Origin: Nocardioides sp. SLBN-35
Lineage (GTDB): Bacteria; Actinomycetota; Actinomycetes; Propionibacteriales; Nocardioidaceae
Length of the DNA stretch: 64,000 bases
Assembly: GCF_006715725.1 (NCBI RefSeq)
Contig: NZ_VFNU01000001.1
Span: 4,712,001 to 4,776,000, forward strand
Reading direction: 5' to 3'
In this document: positions 32,842 through 40,517 of the stretch, piece by piece
Position numbering within the stretch: position 1 is the stretch's first letter
Layout: each line of letters starts with the position of its first letter
The notes under the pieces: generated by a model
Told to the model about the DNA's origin: nothing
Databases searched by the model: none
Seen by the model: the letters and a program-made list of their open reading frames with translations, nothing else
Translations under genes and position numbers: made by a program

Positions 32842-34341
32842 CTAGGATTCTGCCCGCTCGGCGGCGTCGCCCCCAAGTCCGGGTCCGTTTTCGGACTGTT
32901 CATCGGTGGCGCCCGCCACAGCAGCCACAGCAGCCTCCGCGGCCGCCGCCTGCGCCGTGCCGGCCCGGTGCGAGGCGACCCAGCCGTCGAGGTTGCGCTG
33001 GGGTGCGGCGCTGACGGCGAGCGCACCGGCCGGCACGTTGCGTCGTACGACGGTCCCGCCGCCGGTCGAGGCGCCGTCGCCGATCTCGACGGGCGCGACG
33101 AAGGTGTTGTTGGAGCCGGTCTTGGCCTGCTTGCCGACGACGGTGCGGTGCTTGGCGACGCCGTCGTAGTTGGCGAAGATCGTGCCGGCGCCGATGTTGG
33201 TGCCCTCGCCGATCTCGGCGTCGCCGACGTACGACAGGTGCGGGACCTTGGCGCCGTCGCCGATCTGCGCGTTCTTGGTCTCGACGAAGGTGCCGATCTT
33301 GCCGTCGGCGCCGAGCAGGGTGCCGGGCCGGAGGTAGGCGAAGGGGCCGACCGAGGCGCCGGCGCCGATGACGGCGAGCTGCCCGTGGGCCCGTACGACA
33401 CGCGCGCCGGCGCCGATCTCGCAGTCCTCGAGCGTGGTGTCGGGGCCGATCACGGCGTCCTCGGCGACGACGGTCGCGCCGAGGAGCTGGGTGCCGGGGA
33501 GGATCGTGACGTCGGGGGCGAGGACCACGTCGGCGTCGATCCAGGTGGTCGTCGGGTCCATCACGCTCACGCCGTCCCGCATCCAGCGGGTGACGATGCG
33601 GCGGTTGAGCTCGCGGCCGAGGTCGGCGAGCTGGGCGCGGTCGTTGGCCCCCTCGGTCTGCAGCGCGTCGTCGATCGGGTGCGCGGTGACGACGAGGTCC
33701 GCGTCGCGGGCCAGGCCGATCGCGTCGGTGAGGTAGTACTCGCCCTTGGCGTTGTCGTTGCCGATCCGGCCGACGGCGTCGGCGAGGAAGGCCGCGTCGA
33801 AGGCAAGGATGCCGGAGTTGATCTCGGTGATGGCCCGCTCGGCCTCGGTAGCGTCCTTCTCCTCGACGATCGCCTGCACGACGCCGGCCTCGTCGCGCAC
33901 GATCCGGCCGTAGCCGAACGGCTCGGCGACGATGCCGCTGAGGATGCTGACCGCAGCCCGCGCGGCACGGTGCGCCTCCGCGAAGGCCCGCAGCGTCTCG
34001 GCCTCGAGCAGGGGCGTGTCGCCGTTGGCGACCAGCACGACGCCCTCGCCCGGCGATCCGTCGAGCGCCTCCAGCGCCATCCGTACGGCGTGCCCGGTGC
34101 CGAGCTGCTCCTCCTGGACCGCCAGGACGGCGTCTGGCCGCAGCTCGCTCACGTGGGGCGCGACCAGCTCGCGCTGGTGTCCGACGACGGTCACCAGCCG
34201 GACCGGCTCGAGCGCGCCGACCGCTGCCAGGACGTGACCGATCATGGTGCGTCCGCCGATGCGGTGGAGGACCTTCGGGGTCTTCGACTTCATGCGGGTG
34301 CCGCCGCCGGCGGCGAGGACGATGACGGTCAGGTCGCTCAC
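32842..34341 (-). CDS. glmU: Bifunctional UDP-GlcNAc pyrophosphorylase / GlcN-1-P acetyltransferase GlmU
   Basis: A 499-residue two-domain enzyme of peptidoglycan precursor synthesis. The N-terminal uridylyltransferase has VLAAGGGTRMKSKTPKVLH (G-loop and Lys) and NGDTPLL. The C-terminal left-handed beta-helix has hexapeptide repeats and the acetyltransferase residues in HLSYVGDAEIGEGTNIGAGT and ANYDGVAKH. The last 30 residues are an Ala/Glu-rich tail common in actinobacterial GlmU. The start is GTG at 34341. Confidence 0.96.
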   Translation of the reverse strand: MSDLTVIVLAAGGGTRMKSKTPKVLHRIGGRTMIGHVLAAVGALEPVRLVTVVGHQRELVAPHVSELRPDAVLAVQEEQLGTGHAVRMALEALDGSPGEGVVLVANGDTPLLEAETLRAFAEAHRAARAAVSILSGIVAEPFGYGRIVRDEAGVVQAIVEEKDATEAERAITEINSGILAFDAAFLADAVGRIGNDNAKGEYYLTDAIGLARDADLVVTAHPIDDALQTEGANDRAQLADLGRELNRRIVTRWMRDGVSVMDPTTTWIDADVVLAPDVTILPGTQLLGATVVAEDAVIGPDTTLEDCEIGAGARVVRAHGQLAVIGAGASVGPFAYLRPGTLLGADGKIGTFVETKNAQIGDGAKVPHLSYVGDAEIGEGTNIGAGTIFANYDGVAKHRTVVGKQAKTGSNNTFVAPVEIGDGASTGGGTVVRRNVPAGALAVSAAPQRNLDGWVASHRAGTAQAAAAEAAVAAVAGATDEQSENGPGLGGDAAERAES

Positions 34342-34374
34342 GTCGCCACCCTAGACGCCCCGGATCGGCGAGCG

Positions 34375-35028
34375 TCAGCGCCCGTCCAGCCAGGCCAGCA
34401 CCGCCAGCACCCGCCGGTTGTCGTCGGCGGCCTGGGGCAGGTCGAGCTTGGTGAAGATGTTGTTGATGTGCTTGCCGACGGCCTTCTCGGTGACGACCAT
34501 CCGCGCCGCGATCGCCGCATTGGAGCGGCCCTCGGCCATGTGCGTGAGCACCTCGCGCTCGCGGTCGGTGAGCCGGTCCAGAGGTCGTGACCGCGCGGAG
34601 ACGAGAGCGGCGACCACCTCCGGGTCGAGCACGGTGCCGCCGGAGGCCACCTGGTGGACGGCGGCGAGAAACCCGTCCACGTCGGCGACCCGGTCCTTGA
34701 GGAGGTACCCGATCGCGCCCTCTCCCCCGGCCAGCAGGTCCCGTGCGTAGAGGGGCTCGACCCACTGGCTGAGCACCAGCACCGGGAACGCCTGCCGCGT
34801 GGCGCGCACCGCGGTCGCGGCCTCGAGTCCCTCGGTGGTGTTGGTCGGCGGGAGGCGTACGTCGACCACGGCGATGTCGATGTCGTCGCGGGTCAGCGCC
34901 CGGGCCAGTGAGGGCGCGTTGTCCACGGCCTCGACGACCGAGATCCCGCCGGACTCGAGGATCCGGGTGAGGCCCACGCGCAGCAGCGCCTGGTCCTCGG
35001 CGAGCACTGCTCTCAGAGGGGCAGGCAC
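34375..35028 (-). CDS. NarL/LuxR-type response regulator
   Basis: A 217-residue response regulator. The receiver has the acidic pair AEDQ, phospho-Asp in IAVVDVRLPP and Lys in YLLKDRV. The C-terminal LuxR HTH reads LTDREREVLTHMAEGRSNAAI, then VTEKAVGKHINNIFTKLDL. GTG 35028 lies inside the end of the kinase gene (16-base overlap), so the two are coupled. It is the last gene of the ABC-permease-kinase-regulator operon, which it probably controls. Confidence 0.9.
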   Translation of the reverse strand: MPAPLRAVLAEDQALLRVGLTRILESGGISVVEAVDNAPSLARALTRDDIDIAVVDVRLPPTNTTEGLEAATAVRATRQAFPVLVLSQWVEPLYARDLLAGGEGAIGYLLKDRVADVDGFLAAVHQVASGGTVLDPEVVAALVSARSRPLDRLTDREREVLTHMAEGRSNAAIAARMVVTEKAVGKHINNIFTKLDLPQAADDNRRVLAVLAWLDGR

Positions 35029-36254
35029 GGCACCTCCATCCGGACCGTGGTCGGTCCACCGGTGGGACTGTCGAGGGCCATCGTGCCGTCGAATGCGGCG
35101 AGCCGGCGCACGACACCCGCGAGCCCGGAGCCGGCAGCGTCGGCTCCCCCGCGGCCGTCGTCGCCGGCGACGAGGCGCAGCCGCCCGTCGTCGTACGTCC
35201 CGGTCACCCAGGCCCGGCTCGCCGCCGCGTGCTTCACGGTGTTGGCGAGGCACTCGGCGACGGCGAAGTAGGCGGCGGACTCGACGGGAGCGGGCAGCCT
35301 CGGGACGCTGACCGAGACGGCGACGGGGACGGGCATGGCGACCGCGAGCGCCTCGATCGCGCCGGCGAGTCCGCGGTCGGCGAGGACCGGCGGGTGGATG
35401 CCGCGGACCACGGAGCGCAGGTCGTCGAGGGCGTCCATCGTGGTCTCGCGGGCCTCACGCAGCAGGGCGGCGGCAGCTGCCGGGTCGGTCTGCAGCAGCT
35501 TCTCGGCGAGCCCGACGCTCATCCCGACCGAGGCGATCCGGGCCTGGGCGCCGTCGTGGAGGTCGCGCTCGATGCGGCGCACCTCGGCCGCGGAGTGGTC
35601 GAGCGTCTCGGCCCGGGACTCCTCGACCTGCCCGACCCGCTCCTCGAGCTCGGCTACCCGGTCGTGGCCGAGGATGGCGCGCTCGGCGCGGGCGCGGGCC
35701 CGGACCAGCGGCTCGGCGGTGACCCACCACGCCAGCAGCAGCGGGCCGCTGAAGACGAACAGCAGCACCCAGGCCCAGTCGCCGGCCGTGAAGGCCAGGA
35801 TCAGCCAGGTGATCGGCGTGGTCAGCAGCAGGACCGGCAGGGTCGAGAGCACGAAGCCACCGGTCGCGGCGAAGCAGAGGAAGCCGAAGTCCCGCCAGCG
35901 GGCCGGGTCGCGCAGCCAGTACGCCGGCCGGACCAGGGCGACGCCCCGGGCCGGTGCGTACGACGTCTCGATCGACTCCCCGAGCAGCCGCCCGCTCATC
36001 CGGCGGTGGACGCCGGTGAGCGCCGCGGTCGCGGGGACCACGCCGAGCGCCAGCAGGAAGCCGACCCCGACGAGCCCGAGCGGGATGCAGAGCAGGGTGA
36101 GGATGGCCAGCGCCAGGCCGGGGACGAAGGAGACGGCGTACCCGGCGGCCACCAGGCTCAGCCGCAGCCGCTCCCGCAGCCCGGCCTCGTCGACCGGCGT
36201 CACGGGCAGCGGTCGGATCGGAGCCAGCACGTCCATCGTGGCCAAGTCTGTCAT
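35013..36254 (-). CDS. NarL-type sensor histidine kinase with membrane domain
   Basis: A 413-residue kinase. Four or more hydrophobic segments (sensor domain) occupy residues 35-190. The HisKA_3 box RRIERDLHDGAQARIASVGM carries the phospho-His. The HATPase has LANTVKHAAASRAWV and AGDDGRGG. ATG 36254 overlaps the permease stop as ATGA. Intramembrane-sensing kinases beside ABC transporters commonly detect cell-envelope stress or peptide antibiotics, so that is the likely signal. Confidence 0.9.
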   Translation of the reverse strand: MTDLATMDVLAPIRPLPVTPVDEAGLRERLRLSLVAAGYAVSFVPGLALAILTLLCIPLGLVGVGFLLALGVVPATAALTGVHRRMSGRLLGESIETSYAPARGVALVRPAYWLRDPARWRDFGFLCFAATGGFVLSTLPVLLLTTPITWLILAFTAGDWAWVLLFVFSGPLLLAWWVTAEPLVRARARAERAILGHDRVAELEERVGQVEESRAETLDHSAAEVRRIERDLHDGAQARIASVGMSVGLAEKLLQTDPAAAAALLREARETTMDALDDLRSVVRGIHPPVLADRGLAGAIEALAVAMPVPVAVSVSVPRLPAPVESAAYFAVAECLANTVKHAAASRAWVTGTYDDGRLRLVAGDDGRGGADAAGSGLAGVVRRLAAFDGTMALDSPTGGPTTVRMEVPCLPL

Positions 36255-37588
36255 CGCGCCGTCTCCCGTGCGGCGCTGCGCACCGCACCGCGTGCCGACC
36301 CGATGGTCAGTGCGACGACCGCGGCGACCACGACGGGCGCCAACCACAGGCCGCCGTCCGGGACCACGCCCTCGTGGCGGGCGACGGCGAACGGGACGAC
36401 GGTGGTCAGTGCGGCGACGGTGCCGAGCACGACGCCGACGACGGCGACGACCCCCGCCTCGGCGACCACCGAGCCGCGGACCTGGCGGGGCGTGGCGCCG
36501 AGCAGCCGCAGCCGGTGCAGCTCCTCGCGGCGGTGCGCGATCGTCGCGGAGAAGGCATTGACGACCATGATCGCGGCGAACAGCGAGACCATCCCGACGA
36601 CGACGTTGTTGAGCAGGTTGATCGTGTCGCTGTCGGCGGTCCCTCCCGGCAGGGTGCGCTGGTCGATGTCGACCAGCATCAGGGTGCCGACGGCGGCCGA
36701 GGTCAGCACGACGACGGGGGCGAGCACGCCGGCGAGCAGGTGCGCCCGGCGGGCGGTGTTGTACGACGCCAGGTGGGCCGTCGCGGAGGTGCCGGCCAGC
36801 AGCCGGACCGGACCGGCACCCCAGCGGAGGAGGACAGGCGCGAGCACGGCCATCCCGACGCCGACCAGGATCGAGCTGGAGCCGCTGGTCGACATCGCGG
36901 CGTACGGGTCGGCGTCGTGCGCGGTCACGGTGATCGTGATGACGGCCATCGCGATCCCGTAGCCGATCAGCAGCAGCGCGACCGCGACCCGCCACCACCG
37001 CATCCGGCCCTGCTCGCCGCCGCTCTCGCGGGCGACCACCCCGGCGGGGCCGCGGGTCGCGCGGCGGGCGGCCACGCTCGCGGCCAGGGCGGACACGACG
37101 AGGACGAGGAGGGCGGCACCGCCCACCGCGGCCGGTCCGGCGTCGTACTCCGTGCGCTCGGAGACCAGCCCGCCGGAGCGGATCATCGCGAACAGCGCGC
37201 GACCGGTCACTGAGGCGAGGAGGGCGCCGGCGACGGCGGCCGTCACGGCGATCGCACCGGTCTCGCGAGCGATCAGCCGGCGGGCCTGGCGGGGCGTGGC
37301 TCCGATGGTGCGCAGCAGGCCGATCTCGGTGGCGCGCTGGGTGGTGGTGATCCCGACGGTCGAGGCGACCGAGAAGAGCACGATCACCGCGCCCCAGCCG
37401 CCGACCACGGCGCCGAGGATGACCAGCGTGTCGGCGTCGGTGCCGGACGCGGCGCCCGACGACTCGGCGAGGGTGGCGAAGGAGCCGATGAGCAGGGTGC
37501 CGAGCAGGACCGCCAGGAAGGTGGCGACGGCGGCGCGCGGACGGTGGCGCAGGCTGCGCAGGGCCAAAGCGTTCATCCCGCTGCTCAT
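36251..37588 (-). CDS. FtsX-like ABC transporter permease
   Basis: A 445-residue membrane permease with two FtsX-type halves. Each has the conserved motif after the helix: GLLRTIGATPRQARRLI and HRLRLLGATPRQVRGSV. About 8 TM helices are visible. Residues 20-50 begin with LRHRPRAAVATFLAVLLGTLLIGSFATL. It pairs with the ATPase at 37585 (ATGA overlap) in a MacB/peptide-exporter-like system. Substrate unknown; an envelope-stress or bacitracin-type role is plausible. Confidence 0.9.
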   Translation of the reverse strand: MSSGMNALALRSLRHRPRAAVATFLAVLLGTLLIGSFATLAESSGAASGTDADTLVILGAVVGGWGAVIVLFSVASTVGITTTQRATEIGLLRTIGATPRQARRLIARETGAIAVTAAVAGALLASVTGRALFAMIRSGGLVSERTEYDAGPAAVGGAALLVLVVSALAASVAARRATRGPAGVVARESGGEQGRMRWWRVAVALLLIGYGIAMAVITITVTAHDADPYAAMSTSGSSSILVGVGMAVLAPVLLRWGAGPVRLLAGTSATAHLASYNTARRAHLLAGVLAPVVVLTSAAVGTLMLVDIDQRTLPGGTADSDTINLLNNVVVGMVSLFAAIMVVNAFSATIAHRREELHRLRLLGATPRQVRGSVVAEAGVVAVVGVVLGTVAALTTVVPFAVARHEGVVPDGGLWLAPVVVAAVVALTIGSARGAVRSAARETAR

Positions 37589-38325
37589 GCCGACACCAGC
37601 TCGTCGAGGTGGGCCATCTGGCCGGCGACGGCGTCGGCGGTGGGGTGGGCCATCCGGCCCGCGACCCGGCCGTCGACGAGGAAGACGACCTCGTCGGCGT
37701 ACGACGCCGCGACGGGGTCGTGGGTCACCATCACCACGGTCTGGCCGAGGTCGGTGACGCTGCTGCGCAGGACGCCGAGGACCTGGCGGGCGGTGGCGGA
37801 GTCGAGGGCGCCGGTGGGCTCGTCGGCGAGCAGCACGTCGGGCGCGGTGAGGAGTGCCCGGGCGATGGCGACCCGCTGCTGCTGGCCGCCGGACAGGCTG
37901 CCCGGCAGGTGGTGCGCCCGGCCGCCGAGGCCGACCCGGTCGAGCAGGTAGCGCACCCGCTCGCGGTCGACCCGCTTGCCGGCGAGGCGGCTGGGGAGGC
38001 CGACGTTCTGGGCGGCGGAGAGGTACGGCAGCAGGTGGAAGCCCTGGAAGACGAACCCGATCCGCTCGCGGCGCAGCCGGGTGCGACGCTCCTCGTCCCA
38101 GTCGGTGACGTCGGTGCCGCCGACGAGGACCCGGCCGCTGGTCGGGTCGTCGAGGCCCGCGGCGCAGGACAGGAAGGTGGACTTGCCGGAGCCGGACGGC
38201 CCCATCACGGCGGTGAAGGTGCCCCGCCGGAAGGCGAGGTCGATGCCGGCGAGCGCGGCGACGGTGTTGTCGCCGGCGCCGTAGGTGCGGGTGAGGTCCT
38301 GGACCTCGAGCGCGATGTCGGACAT
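37585..38325 (-). CDS. ABC transporter ATP-binding protein (LolD/MacB type)
   Basis: A 246-residue ABC ATPase. Walker A: GPSGSGKSTFL. Signature: LSGGQQQRVAIARAL. Walker B: DVLLADEPTGALD. H-loop: VMVTHDP. It powers the FtsX-like permease that follows with an ATGA overlap. ATG 38325 has CAGGAGG upstream. It is the first gene of the four-gene ABC/two-component operon. Confidence 0.94.
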   Translation of the reverse strand: MSDIALEVQDLTRTYGAGDNTVAALAGIDLAFRRGTFTAVMGPSGSGKSTFLSCAAGLDDPTSGRVLVGGTDVTDWDEERRTRLRRERIGFVFQGFHLLPYLSAAQNVGLPSRLAGKRVDRERVRYLLDRVGLGGRAHHLPGSLSGGQQQRVAIARALLTAPDVLLADEPTGALDSATARQVLGVLRSSVTDLGQTVVMVTHDPVAASYADEVVFLVDGRVAGRMAHPTADAVAGQMAHLDELVSA

Positions 38326-38473
38326 GGGTGCCTCCTGGCGTCGGAATCTGGTGTCTCCGACGCTAGGAACTGCGGGCGTCGCGCTCGATGGGCCTGACCT
38401 GCCGATCCGGGGTGGGGTTTTCCCCACCCCGCCGCGGGACGCACGATGGGAGGAGCCACCGAAGGGACCACCC

Positions 38474-38962
38474 GTGGACGACACTCTCGAGCAGCACGCA
38501 CGCGACCTGGCCACCACCAACCGCTACCTCACGCTCGGCACCGTGGACGCGGACGGCCTGCCCTGGACGTCCCCGGTCTACTTCAGCGCCACCGACGACC
38601 TGCGCCGGTTCCTGTGGGTCTCCTCGCCCGCCTCGCAGCACTCGCTCAACCTCACCGTGCGGCCCGCGGTCAGCCTGGCCGTGTTCGACTCGACCGTCGC
38701 GCCGTACCACGGTCGCTGCCTGTACGCCGCCGGCAGCGCGACCGTGCTCGAGGGCGCCGACCTCGAGGCCGGGCTGGCGTCGTACCCGGGTCCGGCGGAG
38801 CGCGGCGGCTCCGCCGTCGCCGTCGAGGACGTCACCGGCGACGCCCCGTGGCGGCTCTACGGCGCCGACGCGACCGCGCTGTGGGTCCTCTGCCCGCGCG
38901 AGCCGCGGCAGCCGTGCCCGCGGCACGGACGCGCCGACGACCATCGCGCCCGGATCTGGTGA
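38474..38962 (+). CDS. Pyridoxamine 5'-phosphate oxidase-like flavin-binding protein
   Basis: A 162-residue split-barrel protein. The N-terminal strand pattern (RYLTLGTVDADGLPWTSPVYFS) and the helix-linked RRFLWVSSPASQHSLNL match PNPOx-like proteins that bind FMN or F420. The catalytic role is unknown. The C-terminal part contains CPREPRQPCPRHG. GTG 38474 has GAAGGGA upstream. It is divergent from the ABC operon. Confidence 0.8.
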   Translation: MDDTLEQHARDLATTNRYLTLGTVDADGLPWTSPVYFSATDDLRRFLWVSSPASQHSLNLTVRPAVSLAVFDSTVAPYHGRCLYAAGSATVLEGADLEAGLASYPGPAERGGSAVAVEDVTGDAPWRLYGADATALWVLCPREPRQPCPRHGRADDHRARIW

Positions 38963-39072
38963 GCCCGCACTGTTGGAGCGTTTTCCACAGTTCGGCGAAA
39001 GAGCGTGCATCTGCGGCCGATCAGGCGTATCACCAGAGATGAAAGTGTGAACGATCGAAAGGGAGCACGACG

Positions 39073-39252
39073 ATGTGTGACCACTCACCCGAGTGCCCGG
39101 CCGCCGGGGACCCCGACTGCTGCACCGCCCACGTAACCGCCGACCACAGCGAGCAGGGCTGGTGCCGGCTCTGCAACGGCGTCATCCTCTTCGACGACGG
39201 CGCGTACCTCACGCCCGAGGGACAGGCGATGTCGCTGCCGCGCTCCGCCTGA
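39073..39252 (+). CDS. Small Cys-rich protein, DUF5999-like
   Basis: A 59-residue protein that starts MCDHSPECPAAGDPDCC and contains HSEQGWCRLCNGVILFDDG, which resembles the actinobacterial DUF5999 proteins (MC..H..CP and EQGW..LCNGV). The RBS AAAGGGAGC lies 7 bases before ATG 39073. Function of the family is unknown. Six cysteines suggest metal or redox binding. The fit to codon and RBS patterns supports a real gene despite its size. Confidence 0.78.
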   Translation: MCDHSPECPAAGDPDCCTAHVTADHSEQGWCRLCNGVILFDDGAYLTPEGQAMSLPRSA

Positions 39253-39289
39253 CCGGGCTCGGCCTGGGCCGGGAGCGTACGGTCGGAGC

Positions 39290-39688
39290 ATGCGCACGAC
39301 CGCCCGGCGGCTCGCCCGCCTGCTGACCGGAACCACCTACGTCCTGCTCGGCGTCGACGCCCTGCGCACCCCCGGCGGCCGCGTCGACGCTGCCGGGCCG
39401 CTCCTCGCGACCCTGCGCGGCGTCGTACCGCTGCCGGAGGACGACACCCTTCTCGTGCGTGCCAACGGCGCGGCCCAGGCCGCCGGCGGGGCCGCCATCG
39501 CGGCCGGCGTGCTCCCTCGCACCGCCGCCCTCGGGCTGATCGGCTCGATGGTCCCGACGACACTGGCCGGGCACGCGTTCTGGAAGGTCGAGGACCCCGC
39601 CGCGCGCAAGCAGCAGCAGGTGCAGCTGCTCAAGAACCTCGCCATGATCGGCGGGCTGGTCCAGGTCGCGCTCGACAGGGATGAGTGA
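39290..39688 (+). CDS. DoxX-like small membrane protein
   Basis: A 132-residue protein with three to four hydrophobic segments. It opens with ARRLARLLTGTTYVLLGVDAL and contains VRANGAAQAAGGAAIAAGVLPR and GLIGSMVPTTLAGHAFWKV, the pattern of DoxX family membrane proteins. Role unknown. It ends 1 base before the minus-strand tRNA-like gene. Confidence 0.75.
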   Translation: MRTTARRLARLLTGTTYVLLGVDALRTPGGRVDAAGPLLATLRGVVPLPEDDTLLVRANGAAQAAGGAAIAAGVLPRTAALGLIGSMVPTTLAGHAFWKVEDPAARKQQQVQLLKNLAMIGGLVQVALDRDE

Positions 39689-39689
39689 G

Positions 39690-39768
39690 CTCCCCAGGTA
39701 GGAGTCGAACCTACGTCGCTTGTCCTGATTCAAAGTCAGGCGGGCCCTGCCGGCAGACCAACTGGGGA
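39690..39768 (-). tRNA. tRNA-Gln-like gene, anticodon TTG, atypical
   Basis: The minus strand folds as a tRNA. The 7-bp acceptor TCCCCAG/CTGGGGA is followed by discriminator G. The anticodon stem CCTGA/TCAGG encloses CTTTGAA, giving anticodon TTG (Gln). The T arm is GTAGG-TTCGACT-CCTAC. Length is 79 nt because of a 9-nt variable loop and extra bases after a weak D arm (GGTC/GGCC). It is unlike the usual actinobacterial tRNA-Gln, so it may be an accessory or decayed tRNA. CCA is not encoded. Confidence 0.65.
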
Positions 39769-39849
39769 TTGCGGGAACAGCGTAGGGCCCGCCTGGCGGG
39801 GCAGCACCTTGGCCCGGCAGACCAACTGGGGATTGCGGGAACAGCGTAG
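39750..39849. repeat. 36-bp direct repeat duplicating the tRNA 5' end and leader
   Basis: The 36 bases at 39750-39785 recur exactly at 39814-39849, a 64-bp offset. The first copy covers the tRNA 5' end and its upstream flank; the second is a truncated copy further upstream. This could be a small tandem duplication or the trace of an integration event at the tRNA. Confidence 0.75.
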
Positions 39850-39903
39850 CGACGCAGAACGGTCGGGCCCCGAGAGACCCGACCGTTCCCGAACGCGCTG
39901 GCC

Positions 39904-40413
39904 TCAGGCAGCCGGCCCGAGGCAGAGCAGGGTCTTCTGCTTCTTGTTCTCCAGCGGCTGGCTGCCGTTGGCGCACTGCTCGCCGGCCTTGCCGACGGAG
40001 ACGACCTTGACGACAGACGTGTTGCTGGCGCCCTCGGTGCACGCGACCTTCGTGGCCGGAGTGGACATGCCGCCCAGGTCGAAGCAGTCACCCTTCGCGG
40101 CGTTCAGCGCCAGGCACAGGTCCGCGACGTTGCCGGAGTCCACGCGGCCGACCGAGATCGTGTAGTTGAGCTCGGCGTCGTCGCAGCTGCCCTTGTCACT
40201 GACGATCTTGTAGACCGCCTCCGCGTCGCCGCAGTCGACCTCCTTGTGGTCGGCGTCGAAGCTCGAGCCGGTCATGACCAGGCACTCACCCACGTCGGGC
40301 GCCTTGGCCTGCTCGATCTTCTCCGTGCCGAAGTACTTGATGCCACCGATCACCGCCATCACGATGACCGCGACACCGACACTGCCCAGCTTGAGCAGCA
40401 GGCTCTTCCCCAT
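39904..40413 (-). CDS. Membrane-anchored LppU-like protein
   Basis: A 169-residue protein with an N-terminal membrane helix (LGSVGVAVIVMAVIGGI) and an outside domain with paired cysteines: VGECLVMTG, EVDCGDAEAVYKIV, GSCDDAEL, DLCLALNA, GDCFDL, VACTEG, EQCANG. This resembles LppU/SCO3897-type secreted proteins. Function unknown. ATG 40413 has AAAGGGAA upstream. The cysteine spacing suggests disulfides outside the cell. Confidence 0.75.
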   Translation of the reverse strand: MGKSLLLKLGSVGVAVIVMAVIGGIKYFGTEKIEQAKAPDVGECLVMTGSSFDADHKEVDCGDAEAVYKIVSDKGSCDDAELNYTISVGRVDSGNVADLCLALNAAKGDCFDLGGMSTPATKVACTEGASNTSVVKVVSVGKAGEQCANGSQPLENKKQKTLLCLGPAA

Positions 40414-40517
40414 TCGAGATTCCCTTTCGAGGTCAGGGCGATCCCGAGCCACCCACAACAAAACGGGACGCCACCTACCCCGGCGAACCATCACCAAACC
40501 TGGTGTCCGGCAGGTGG

